A DNA stretch of 64,000 bases from Streptomyces sp. NBC_00236. Lineage in GTDB: Bacteria > Actinomycetota > Actinomycetes > Streptomycetales > Streptomycetaceae. A program made the position numbers and the translations under genes. The stretch spans positions 372,001 to 436,000 of the forward strand of contig NZ_CP108100.1 of NCBI RefSeq assembly GCF_036195045.1, given 5' to 3'. Under the pieces are notes generated by a model. It saw only the letters and a list, made by a program, of their open reading frames with translations, did no database searches and was not told the DNA's origin. Shown one piece after another: positions 52,955 through 61,199 of the stretch (positions are counted from its first letter, which is position 1; every line of letters starts with the position of its first letter).

Positions 52955-54063
52955 ACGTGCTCCTGTGCCCGCTGAGCGACCCCGGCTACCTGTACCCGGC
53001 CCTCGCGGCCGGCCGGGAACTGCGCCGTCGCGGCCACACCGTCCATGTGCTCGCCGGACAGCCGGCCGAGTCAGCGGTGACCGCGGCGGGGCTGGCGATG
53101 TCGGCCGTGGCGGATCCCACCGCGCTGTCGGTGGCTCACTGGACGGTCCGGGGCGGCGAGCAGTACGCCGCGGTGGCGCGGGCGGTCCGGCGGACGCGGC
53201 CCGACGTCCTCGTCACCTCCGTGCTCTGCCACGGCGCGCTGGTGGCCGCCGAGAGCGCCGGACTGCCGGTGGTGGTCCTCGGGCTGGCGGCGTACCTGTG
53301 GCCCTACCGCACCGGACCGGCGGACGAGTGCGGCCGGGCGTGGCGGCTGGCGGAGACCCTGAAGCACTACGCGTCGGTCCGGGAGACGGCCGGACTCGGC
53401 CCGCGGCACGACCGGTTCCCCGACACGCCGCTGCTCGGCACAGCCTTCCTGCTGCGCGGGCACCCCGCCCTGGAGGTACCCGATGCCGAACTGCCCGACG
53501 CCGTAGGGCACGTCGGTCCGTGCTGGTGGGAGCCGGAACCGCCGGTGGTGGAGCCGTTGCCGGATTCCAAGCCGCTGGCGTACGTCCATCTGGGCCGTAC
53601 CTTCGGCGGCACCAGCCTCTGGCCGCGGCTCAACGCGGCCTTCGTCTCGGGCACGCACCGGGCCGTCGTGGAGCTGGGGCGGTCAGGTGCCCCGGAGGCC
53701 GCGCCGGACGCCGACCTGATCGTGGGACGCCGTCGCTGGATGGGCCCGCTCGTGGAGCGGAGCGACCTCGTCCTGACCAACGCGACATCGGCCCCCGTAC
53801 TCGCCGCGCTCCTGCACGGCAAGCCGCTGCTCGTCGCACCCAACGGCTCGGAACAGCAGGTCCTCGCCGCCGGCTGCCTGCGCGCGGGTGTCGCTCGCAC
53901 GCTCCCGGAGCCCGGTGCCCGTGCCGAGGCCCTTCGTGCCGCGGTCCACGACACCGCCCGCGATCACGGGTTGCGTGCGCGCGCGGAGGAGGTGGCCGGC
54001 CTGCTCGCCGACGGCAAGAGCGAGGCGCGTGCCGCCGACGCCGTGGAATCGGCGGCGCGCTGA
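52951..54063 (+). CDS. GT-B glycosyltransferase (GT1/MGT-like)
   Basis: 370-residue glycosyltransferase. N-terminal Rossmann half: MNVLLCPLSDPGYLYPALAAGRELRRRGHTVHVLAG; C-terminal donor-binding half: LVLTNATSAPVLAALLHGKPLLVAPNGSEQQVLAAGCL, the bacterial version of the PSPG-type sugar-nucleotide motif. Last gene of the right-going RiPP operon, translationally coupled to the peptidase gene. It could glycosylate the cross-linked peptide, for example on Cys, Trp or a P450-installed hydroxyl; no sugar-nucleotide biosynthesis genes are nearby, so a common donor such as UDP-glucose or UDP-GlcNAc is likely. Confidence 0.9.
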   Translation: MNVLLCPLSDPGYLYPALAAGRELRRRGHTVHVLAGQPAESAVTAAGLAMSAVADPTALSVAHWTVRGGEQYAAVARAVRRTRPDVLVTSVLCHGALVAAESAGLPVVVLGLAAYLWPYRTGPADECGRAWRLAETLKHYASVRETAGLGPRHDRFPDTPLLGTAFLLRGHPALEVPDAELPDAVGHVGPCWWEPEPPVVEPLPDSKPLAYVHLGRTFGGTSLWPRLNAAFVSGTHRAVVELGRSGAPEAAPDADLIVGRRRWMGPLVERSDLVLTNATSAPVLAALLHGKPLLVAPNGSEQQVLAAGCLRAGVARTLPEPGARAEALRAAVHDTARDHGLRARAEEVAGLLADGKSEARAADAVESAAR

Positions 54064-54073
54064 CGCCGGCGCC

Positions 54074-54847
54074 TCAACCCCCGTGCGGCCCCTGCGGCGG
54101 CATCCCGTCGAGGAGCACGTCCCGCAGCGCGGTCACGAGCTCCAGGCTCCGCGCCCGGACCGCCGGCGGTGTCGCGTCACCGCGCCGCTCGGCGACGACG
54201 GCGAGCGCCGCCGCGGCCTGGCGTGCGAAGAGGGCGAGCAGGTCGAGTTCGGAGAGGCTGGACCGGGACTGCTCGACGGGGTCGAGCACCTCGAGCACGC
54301 CGAGCACCCGGTCGCGGTGGGCGAGGGGCGCCGCCATCAGCGCGTCCGGGACGTACCCGGTCTGCTGCGCGACGTCCCGGGCGAACATGCCCTGGTTGCG
54401 CAGGTCGTCCGCGACCATCGGCTCGCCCGAGACGAGCACCCAGCCCGCCAGCCCCCGGCCGGCGGGGAACCGGGAGCCCACGAGTGACTCCTCGCCCTCC
54501 CCGGCCACCGCCTGGAAGACCAGCTCGTCGGCGTCCTCGTCGTGCAGCAGGACGGAGCTGGCCGCCGCTCCGAAGATGGCCCGTGCGGTCTCGACGACGG
54601 ACTGCAGCAGATCGTGCTCGGCGCTGCCCACCCGTGTCGCGGGGCCCACGCCGGTGGCGGGGACCAGGTCCTGTCTGGAGCTCCCCCGCGGCGTCGCGGT
54701 GTCCGGCACCGCCGCCTCCGGCGTTGTCGTCGGTCGCGAGGGCTCCGCCCTCACTCCCTGCTCCGCCTTCGACTCGACGGCACCGGACACCGCTCCTTCT
54801 CCCGCGCTGGAACTCCAGACAGGGCCTAGGCCGTGGGACTGGCTCAT
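54074..54847 (-). CDS. GAF domain protein
   Basis: 257-residue protein with a disordered N terminus (~1-75, Pro/Ser/Thr/Ala-rich) and one GAF domain (~80-215: SVVETARAIFGAAASSVLLHDEDADELVF through PLAHRDRVLGVLEVLD). GAF domains sense small molecules or redox state; there is no output domain, so it may act on a partner. Last gene of the left-going RiPP operon, overlapping the protease gene by ATGA, and convergent with the glycosyltransferase gene 10 bp away. Confidence 0.87.
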   Translation of the reverse strand: MSQSHGLGPVWSSSAGEGAVSGAVESKAEQGVRAEPSRPTTTPEAAVPDTATPRGSSRQDLVPATGVGPATRVGSAEHDLLQSVVETARAIFGAAASSVLLHDEDADELVFQAVAGEGEESLVGSRFPAGRGLAGWVLVSGEPMVADDLRNQGMFARDVAQQTGYVPDALMAAPLAHRDRVLGVLEVLDPVEQSRSSLSELDLLALFARQAAAALAVVAERRGDATPPAVRARSLELVTALRDVLLDGMPPQGPHGG

Positions 54848-55695
54848 GATTCACCTCGGGTTCCTGGTGCGCCGATCCGCACGTTCGCGGCGGAGAGGTA
54901 CAGCGCGTGCTTGATCTGAAAAGGCGTCAACTTTGGTCGACTGCCGAGCAGTCGCGCGCACATCCCGCTGATGAAGGGGGTGGCGAAGCTGTTCCCGGTG
55001 GTGCGGATGGTCCTGCCGCCCGTCCAGGCCACCTGCACGTTCTGCCCGGGTGCGAAGAACTCCACGGGCGGTGCCGGGTTGTAGAGGAAGAGACCGGAGT
55101 CGTCCTCGCGGTGCGTACCGACGGAGATGACTGACGAGAACCGCCAGGGGAAGCTCTCCACCGGTGTGTTGTGGGCCGAGGCCACCAGCGTGGTTCCGGT
55201 GAAGAACGCCTGGTCGGCCAGGGACCGCAGCGTTTCGAGGAACTTCGGGCGGGTCGTGGACAGGCTGAGGTTGACCACGTCGAATCCCTGGTCGACGGCC
55301 CAGCGCAGTCCGGTGAGCAGGGCGTCGCCGCTGCCGGTGAAGCCCTCCCCCAGCACCCGCACGCTGTACAGGTCGCAGCCCGGCGCCACCCGGCGGACGA
55401 TTCCGGCGCACGCCGTTCCGTGCCCGCATCCGTCGCCGGTGCCGTCCGGCAGCGGACCGCTGTCGACGACGTGCAGGCTCCCGTCGGCGGCGGGTACCAC
55501 CTCGTAGGAGCCCTGCACCGGACCGACCGAGGGGTGGCCGCACTCCACGCCGGTGTCGACCACGCACACGCGTACGCCCGCGCCGTCCGACCACGCCGAG
55601 GGGTCGGGGGGCGGGGTGTCCGCCAGCAGGGCGAGGTCCTCGGGCGTACGGTCGCGCAGGCTCCAGGTGAGCCCTCCTGCCGTCCCGGTGATCAT
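54844..55695 (-). CDS. Subtilisin-like serine protease, S8
   Basis: 283-residue subtilase with a complete triad: Asp in VCVVDTGVECGHP (residue ~47), His in GCGHGTACAGI (~93), Ser in GNSFATPFISG (~247), and the oxyanion Asn in LVASAHNTP. No signal peptide or pro-domain is apparent, so it may work inside the cell. It is coupled by 4-bp overlaps to the cyclase/ATPase gene before and the GAF gene after it. Likely the leader peptidase of the second precursor (inference). The segment before Asp (~1-40) is short and may be the whole propeptide. Confidence 0.92.
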   Translation of the reverse strand: MITGTAGGLTWSLRDRTPEDLALLADTPPPDPSAWSDGAGVRVCVVDTGVECGHPSVGPVQGSYEVVPAADGSLHVVDSGPLPDGTGDGCGHGTACAGIVRRVAPGCDLYSVRVLGEGFTGSGDALLTGLRWAVDQGFDVVNLSLSTTRPKFLETLRSLADQAFFTGTTLVASAHNTPVESFPWRFSSVISVGTHREDDSGLFLYNPAPPVEFFAPGQNVQVAWTGGRTIRTTGNSFATPFISGMCARLLGSRPKLTPFQIKHALYLSAANVRIGAPGTRGES

Positions 55696-58600
55696 GGGGT
55701 CCTTCCTTCCGGCCCGGCCCGGCGGCCGGTGCTCCGGTCCGCGGCCTCGCTGTCGTCGGCGAACGCGGCCGCGCGGTCCGCGCCGAGCCGGTGTCCCTTG
55801 GCGGCGAAGTGCTGCTGCGCCGTGCGGGCCGCCCGCGCCGCGTCGCCGTGCCGGTCCAGCGTGCGCAGCGTGTGGGCCCGGTCGAGGGCCGCGGTGCCGC
55901 GGACGACCGGGGAGTCCGTGTCGGCTGCCGCGGCGGTCGCCCGGCCCGCGCCCGCCCGCGCCGCGGCCGGGTGCCCGGTGAGGGCCAGGGCACGGGCCCG
56001 CAGGCCCTCCGCGTCGGCGGACTCCGCCGGAGGCAGACCGGCCTCCTGAGGGTCCGGCAGAGCCAGTGCCGGCGCCGGATCCCCCCGGTCCAGCAGGATC
56101 CGGGCCCGCTCGCGGGCGATGCCGGGCAGCGCACCCGTGACACCGAGGTCACGGCCCGCGCGGGCGGCGTCGTCCAGCAGTTCGAGCCTGCGGTCCGGCG
56201 TCCCCGTCAGCGCCTCGACCTCGGCGGCGAAGAGGGGAACGAACAGCGCGCTCTCGGCGTAGCCGAGGCCGCCTGCGAGCCGCGCCGCCTCGGCCAGCCT
56301 CTCCCGTGCCTCGTCGTGGCGGCCCTGCAGAGCCAGGAGTACGGCCAGCGGGCAGGCCAGGGTGGCGCGGACGGTCGGCCGGCCGGCGCCATGGGCCGTC
56401 AGCAGTTCCTCGCAGCGTGCGACGGCCCGCCCGACCGGGGTCGGGCCCCGCCACAGCGAGATGCCGACCGCGCCGAGCGCCAGGGCCCGTTCGGGTTCCG
56501 CGTCGGCGCGGCCGGCGTGGTCCAGGGCCTGCCGCAGGAGTGCCTCGGCTTCGGCGTGCCGTCCCCGCCGCTGCCGGTCCTGGGCGATGCGGACGCAGGC
56601 GCGTGCGATGCCCTGGTCGTCGCCCGCCACCGTGAAGAGCGCGAGGGCCGCCTCGGCCACCTCGGTCGCGGCCCCGTGCCGGGGGTCGAGGGCCGTCAGG
56701 GCGAGCCGGGCATGGGCCGCGCCCAGCCGGTCACCGGCCCGGTCCGCCGAGTCGAGCGCCCCGGCCAGCAGTTCCCGGCCCCGCACCGGCTCACCGCGGG
56801 CGACCTTCGTCTCGCCGAGCCGGCGGGCGGCCTCGGCTGCGGCGGGTTCGCCGGGAGCGGCCAGGTCCAGACCCTGGGTCAGGAGATCGTCGGCCCACGG
56901 CAGGTCGGAGCGCGCCAGCGCGGCCGCGCCGGCCCGGATGAGCAGGCCGGCGGCACGCGTACGCAGCACGTCGGTGTCGGCATCCCGCATCCCCAGTTCG
57001 GCGAGCAGACGGTGGGCCCGGGCCAGGTGGGTGCCGACGGCGGCGTCACCCGCCTCGTGCCGGACGAGGACGCCGGCGGCGTGCTCGTGGCGCCGGGCGC
57101 GTACCTTCTTGGCCATCCCCCGGTAGGCGGTCTCCTGCACCAGGGCGCTGCCGAACCGGAGTACGGAGCTCATGGCCAGGGTGCGGCCCCCGGGCTCGAC
57201 GAGGCGCCGTCGTACGAGTCCGCGCAGCAGCCCGGCGGCGGACCCGGCGGGGCAGGAGTGTTCGGCGTCGGCGAGTTCCGTCAGGTCCGCGGGGCGGAAC
57301 TCGCGTCCCAGGACGGCGGCCAGTTGAAGCAGGGTCCGCTCCTCGGGCGGCAGCGCGTCGATACGGGCGCCGAGCAGCGCGTGCACGGTGAGCGGCAGTT
57401 CGTCGCACTGGGCCGCGACGGCTGTCAGGTGTTCCAGGTACAGCGGGTTTCCCTCGGCGCGGTCGAGGGCGCCCTCCAGCACTCCCTGCCGGTGGGCCGC
57501 CACCTCGATCAGTTCACCGGCGAGCAGGGCGGCCTCCTCGCGGGTGAGCGGCGTGAGCATGAGCGAGGCGGAGCGCATCCGGCCGCTGCCCCATCCGGGG
57601 TGGGCCTCCAGCAGCTCGGGGCGCGCGGCGCACACCACGGCGACGGCCGAGCGGTCGAGCTCGTCCAGCAGCCGCTCCGCCATGTCGAGCAGCGGTGCGG
57701 ACGCCCAGTGGCAGTCGTCCAGTACGAGCACCACGGGCCGCTCACGGGACAGCCCGTCCAGCAGACAGGCCAGCGCCATGAGGGTGTCGTCGGCCGACGG
57801 GCTCGGGGTACCGTCCGCGAGCAGACCGCTCCGGAGCAGGCGCAGTGCCTGTTCGGCCTCGATCCGCTCGTGCACCGGGAGTCCTGCGAGCCCGGCGTCC
57901 TCCCCGACGGCCGCGAGTACCTGGCGTACCGCTTCGGCGAGCGGGGCGAGCGTGCCGGTCTCGCCGTACGGGCGGCATCGGCCCTCGCCGTACGCCGGGC
58001 AGTCCCGCAGCCACTCGCGCAGCAGGCGCGTCTTGCCGAGACCCGCCTCGCCGTAGACGGTCACCAGGTGCGAACGGGGATCCACCGCCAGTTTGCGGAG
58101 CAGCAGGCGGAGTTCGGCCAGTTCCTGCTCGCGGCCGATGAACGGGGTGTCGAAGCGGCGGACGCGCTCGGGGTCGTCCTCGTGCAGACCGACCAGGCGG
58201 CGGGCCGGGACGGGGGCGTCCACGCCCTTGAGGGACAGCGCTCCGGCGGATTCGGTGACCGCCGAGGGCCCGGCGGCGCGCAGGGTGGCGGGCCCGATCA
58301 GGATCTCGCCCGGGCCGGCGTGCTGCTCCAGCCGGGCGCCGATGTTGACGACCTCTCCGGAGACCAGGGCCTGCCGGGCGGCGGGATCGACGCTCACCAC
58401 GACCTCGCCCGTGTTCACGCCGATGCGGACGGCGAGCCGCACCCCGTGCTCCCGCTCCAGTTCGGCGTTGAGTCCGTCGAGTCCGGTGATCATCCCGCGG
58501 GCGGCGGACAGGGCCCGGTGGGCATCGTCCTCGTGGCGCACGGGGACCCCGAAGACGGCCATCACGGCGTCCCCGATGAACTTCTCCACCGTTCCGCCGT

Positions 58601-58853
58601 GTTCCTCGATCCGGGCCCGCATCAGCGCGAAGTACCGGAGTGTGACCGTGCGCAGGGTCTCCGGGTCGAGCCGCCCCGACAGGGCCGTGGATCCGACGAG
58701 GTCGCAGAAGACCACGGTCACCACCCGGCGCTCCTCGGCCGTCGCGGAGCCTGCCGCGGCCACGCAGGCGGTTCCGCAGCCGGGGCAGAAGGCCGCGCCG
58801 TCCGGCGGCGGTTCGGGGCACCGGGGGCACTTCATCCGCAGGGACCCGGTCAT
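55692..58853 (-). CDS. Adenylate/guanylate cyclase - AAA ATPase - TPR-like fusion
   Basis: 1,053-residue multidomain protein. Residues ~8-30 form a zinc ribbon (CPRC...CPGC). A class III cyclase domain follows (~38-215) with both metal Asp motifs, VVFCDLVGSTAL and EKFIGDAVMAVFG, and GVNTGEVV. The STAND/AAA region (~235-560) begins FIGREQELAELRLLL with Walker A YGEAGLGKTR and Walker B VLVLDDCHWA. The remainder (~600-1040) is helical and repetitive, TPR-like. It resembles large SARP/LuxR-free cyclase-ATPase regulators. Its position directly behind a RiPP precursor gene (stop and start share one base, TGATG) is notable. A cyclic-nucleotide signal or energy-dependent peptide handling are both possible. 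Confidence 0.9.
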   Translation of the reverse strand: MTGSLRMKCPRCPEPPPDGAAFCPGCGTACVAAAGSATAEERRVVTVVFCDLVGSTALSGRLDPETLRTVTLRYFALMRARIEEHGGTVEKFIGDAVMAVFGVPVRHEDDAHRALSAARGMITGLDGLNAELEREHGVRLAVRIGVNTGEVVVSVDPAARQALVSGEVVNIGARLEQHAGPGEILIGPATLRAAGPSAVTESAGALSLKGVDAPVPARRLVGLHEDDPERVRRFDTPFIGREQELAELRLLLRKLAVDPRSHLVTVYGEAGLGKTRLLREWLRDCPAYGEGRCRPYGETGTLAPLAEAVRQVLAAVGEDAGLAGLPVHERIEAEQALRLLRSGLLADGTPSPSADDTLMALACLLDGLSRERPVVLVLDDCHWASAPLLDMAERLLDELDRSAVAVVCAARPELLEAHPGWGSGRMRSASLMLTPLTREEAALLAGELIEVAAHRQGVLEGALDRAEGNPLYLEHLTAVAAQCDELPLTVHALLGARIDALPPEERTLLQLAAVLGREFRPADLTELADAEHSCPAGSAAGLLRGLVRRRLVEPGGRTLAMSSVLRFGSALVQETAYRGMAKKVRARRHEHAAGVLVRHEAGDAAVGTHLARAHRLLAELGMRDADTDVLRTRAAGLLIRAGAAALARSDLPWADDLLTQGLDLAAPGEPAAAEAARRLGETKVARGEPVRGRELLAGALDSADRAGDRLGAAHARLALTALDPRHGAATEVAEAALALFTVAGDDQGIARACVRIAQDRQRRGRHAEAEALLRQALDHAGRADAEPERALALGAVGISLWRGPTPVGRAVARCEELLTAHGAGRPTVRATLACPLAVLLALQGRHDEARERLAEAARLAGGLGYAESALFVPLFAAEVEALTGTPDRRLELLDDAARAGRDLGVTGALPGIARERARILLDRGDPAPALALPDPQEAGLPPAESADAEGLRARALALTGHPAAARAGAGRATAAAADTDSPVVRGTAALDRAHTLRTLDRHGDAARAARTAQQHFAAKGHRLGADRAAAFADDSEAADRSTGRRAGPEGRTP

Positions 58854-59062
58854 CAGAACAGCGCTCCGCCGGCGATCTCGCTGTGCGCCTGCACCTCCGG
58901 CTCGGCCGCGTCCAGCCGCTCCTTCAGGCCGAGCAGCAGGGTCAGTTCCTCCGCGCTGAGGTCCTGGAGCACCTCGCGCTGCTCCGGTGACAGGCTGTGC
59001 AGCGGGAACCCGGCGTCCTCCAGGGTGCGGAGGCGGTCGCGATCGTGCGCGTGGTCAGTCAT
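58853..59062 (-). CDS. RiPP precursor, aroma-sacti-cluster type
   Basis: 69-residue acidic peptide. The helical leader reads RLRTLEDAGFPLHSLSPEQR and then EVLQDLSAEELTLLLGLKER, and the C terminus is PEVQAHSEIAGGALF. This layout matches what I recall as the 'aroma-sacti cluster' precursor domain: conserved helical leader, PEVxAH, and a short Gly-rich tail ending in an aromatic residue. It has no cysteine, so classical thioethers are excluded; backbone or side-chain carbon modification of the AGGALF tail is more likely. The start overlaps the diiron-oxidase-like gene by 8 bp and the stop overlaps the cyclase start by one base. Too short and overlapped to be found easily. Confidence 0.82.
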   Translation of the reverse strand: MTDHAHDRDRLRTLEDAGFPLHSLSPEQREVLQDLSAEELTLLLGLKERLDAAEPEVQAHSEIAGGALF

Positions 59063-59747
59063 GAGCGCTCTCCGATACGTGGGGTGCCGTGGCGATGCGG
59101 TCGAACAGCTCGGCGAGTGCGGTGACCGTGTGCAGCGCGCTGACGCCGACCAGGGAGCGCCGGGCGTGGTCCAGCGGCAGCCGGCCGATGAGCCGGTCCA
59201 GGTCGGCGCTGTGCCCGTCGTCGAGGTCGGCGTGGAGGCGTACGGTCTCGAACGCGGCCTGCGGCAGTCCCGTCTCGCGTGCCAGCCGGCCGGCCAGTCC
59301 GGGCGCCGGCGCGTTGCCCTCCAGTACGGCGATGTAGCCGAGCAGGGCCACGGGATGGCTGTGCTCGATCCAGTAGTACTGCGCTCCCACCAGGGCGGCG
59401 ACATGGGCCGGCGGAACGGAACCGGTCAGCTCGGCCGGCGCCGTCCCGGAGGCCTCGGCGTCGGTGAGCAGCCAGTCGTCGTGGCCGCGTTCCTGCGCGG
59501 CGTGTTCCCGCAGATAGCGCGCGAGCGGCGGGGTCAGCGGGTCCTGCGGCAGCGCCTCGCACCGGGCGGCGGCGCGCTCCATCAGTGGCACGGAGGCGCG
59601 GATGACCTGGTGCATGGCGCGCAGGTAGTGCCGGTACCGGCCGGGGAGCCCGGCGTCGGAGCGCCACATGCGGGCGGCGGCGGCCCTCAGTACGGGCTGC
59701 ACCAGGGACAGTTCGGTTCGCAGGCTCGCGGCGGCCGACACGTTCAC
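59055..59747 (-). CDS. Heme-oxygenase-like diiron redox enzyme
   Basis: 230-residue all-helical protein of the iron-containing redox enzyme (HDO) family. Putative iron ligands: Glu/His/Asp in YLREHAAQERGHDDWLL (residues ~80-96), Glu/His in YYWIEHSHPVALL (~125-137) and His/Asp/His in RLHADLDDGHSADL (~175-188). HDO enzymes oxidise amino-acid or fatty-acid substrates, including C-C cleavage and N-oxygenation. Between the radical SAM gene and the precursor gene, with overlaps on both sides, it most likely modifies the precursor. The start is GTG (GTGA overlap with the radical SAM stop). Confidence 0.87.
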   Translation of the reverse strand: MNVSAAASLRTELSLVQPVLRAAAARMWRSDAGLPGRYRHYLRAMHQVIRASVPLMERAAARCEALPQDPLTPPLARYLREHAAQERGHDDWLLTDAEASGTAPAELTGSVPPAHVAALVGAQYYWIEHSHPVALLGYIAVLEGNAPAPGLAGRLARETGLPQAAFETVRLHADLDDGHSADLDRLIGRLPLDHARRSLVGVSALHTVTALAELFDRIATAPHVSESAHD

Positions 59748-60793
59748 GCGGGAGCCTCCTCGTTCCCGGGGCCGCCGAGCAGCACGAGCGGCGCGTACGG
59801 CTCGCTTCCGTACCGCCGCATCAGCACCTCGGCCCCCGCATCGCGCTGGAGCCGGGCACCGAGTGCGTCCATCGCGCCGGCCGCCGGACGGGATCCCGCC
59901 CGTACGGCGTCGGCCAGAGCCGCGGGCCGCCCCGCCAGGCCACGGCAGTCTGCGCAGGAGGCGACGCCCGCGGTGCGGATGGTGCGCAGCACGGGTGAGT
60001 CCTGGCAGCGGCTTCGTATCCGTGGCCAGTCGTCCGTGGCGATGTGTCCCAGACGCAGATGCCCGGGCACCGGACGGGCGTCCACCACGCCCTGATTGCA
60101 GCAGGCCGTCACGGTGCCGTCGAAGGCGACCACCGGCCAGGCCGCCATCGCGCAGGGTGCGGGCTTCGCCCCGGTGCCGTAGGCCTGCACCGTGCGCGCG
60201 GCCGCCCAGCCCGCTGCCCGGCCCACCGGTCGGACGTGATTGACCAGTACGGCCGCCCGGTCGCGGAACTCGGCCCGTATGGCCGCGGTGATGTCCGCGA
60301 GATACGGGTCGTCCACCGAATGACCGACCACGTGAAAACTCACGTCGATTCCGCTCTCCATGATGCGGTGCACCGCTCGGAAAACCGCCGCACGCGGAAC
60401 TTCTCGTTCGTGGAATACGTCAATGCTCGCCGAGAAGTGTTCGACATGACCGAGGGCGCGCATGATGCGGTCGGGAACGCGCCCGTCGGCCGCGAAGAAC
60501 ATGCCGCTGAGCACGGAGGTGCGCGTCCCGGCCGAGGCGGCCAGCATCGCGAGTTCACCGACGAGCGCGGGCCGCAGCAGCGGCTCACCGCCCGTGAGCA
60601 TGAGGATCTCGGGACGGTTCCGGGCGGTGAACCCGCCGACGAAGCGGCGCAGCGCCGCAGCCGGGGTGTCCTCGCCCCGTGGCCCCGATGATGTGGAGCA
60701 GTGGGCACAGCTCAGCGGGCACCGCCTGGTGAGGGTGGCGAGCAGCCCGGCAGCCGGAACCGGACGCAGTTCGATGATCTCCGCCAGTCGCAT
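59744..60793 (-). CDS. Radical SAM/SPASM-like enzyme
   Basis: 349-residue radical SAM protein. The cluster motif C25-x3-C29-x2-C32 is in RRCPLSCAHCSTSSGP; LMLTGGEPLLRP follows. C-terminal cysteines PCAMAA, TACCNQGV and SCADCRG suggest auxiliary clusters of SPASM type. First gene of the left-going operon, with a strong GGAGGTGA ribosome site; upstream in-frame extension is rejected. Expected to act on the aroma-sacti-like precursor encoded two genes downstream. A SARP-like repeat triplet lies 40-80 bp before the start. Confidence 0.9.
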   Translation of the reverse strand: MRLAEIIELRPVPAAGLLATLTRRCPLSCAHCSTSSGPRGEDTPAAALRRFVGGFTARNRPEILMLTGGEPLLRPALVGELAMLAASAGTRTSVLSGMFFAADGRVPDRIMRALGHVEHFSASIDVFHEREVPRAAVFRAVHRIMESGIDVSFHVVGHSVDDPYLADITAAIRAEFRDRAAVLVNHVRPVGRAAGWAAARTVQAYGTGAKPAPCAMAAWPVVAFDGTVTACCNQGVVDARPVPGHLRLGHIATDDWPRIRSRCQDSPVLRTIRTAGVASCADCRGLAGRPAALADAVRAGSRPAAGAMDALGARLQRDAGAEVLMRRYGSEPYAPLVLLGGPGNEEAPA

Positions 60794-60830
60794 CGCGTCA
60801 CCTCCGTCGGTCAGCGGGACAGGCGGCGCC

Positions 60831-60871
60831 AGGGTGCGCGGGAGCGGTTCGGTCGTGGTTGGTGACGGGTT
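60831..60871 (-). promoter_or_regulatory. SARP-type repeat triplet before the second radical SAM gene
   Basis: On the minus strand AACCCGT (60865-60871), AACCACG (60854-60860) and AACCGCT (60843-60849), exact 11-bp period, then 6 bp and a weak -10 CACCCT (60831-60836). The heptamer geometry equals that of the promoters at 47610 and 47724; the -10 is less convincing. Confidence 0.65.
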
Positions 60872-61199
60872 GGGGTCCGGTACGCGGCGCAGGGCCGGCC
60901 GGGTGTGCGGGGTCCCGAACCCAGCCTGGCGTTTCACCCTGTTCCATGCAGGTATTGCCGCTTTATCCCTACGGGTGCGTTGCTGCATGCACCTTGAGCC
61001 ATCCTCGGCCCCATGGCCCCGCCTCCGACTTGTGACCATGCTGTGAAGAACGGAAGGAATTCTCTCGAATTCCCGAAGCATTCACGGCTCCTCGCGGATT
61101 CGCTCACCCCCCCGACCGCACCCCGGAGGCTTTCGTGCACGCAATTGCTCTCTCTTCCCCGAATTCCGACGACACCGGCTGGGGAAGGGGTTGAGGAAA

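Noticed and set aside
58853..59404. 183-residue reading of the second precursor
   Set aside because: The first ~114 residues are out-of-frame antisense-like sequence over the diiron-oxidase gene; only the ATG at 59062 gives a leader-like start with normal overlap.
55791..60095. 1,434-codon plus-strand frame across the second RiPP operon
   Set aside because: Runs antisense to five coupled genes with clear catalytic motifs; composition is typical of a mirror frame.
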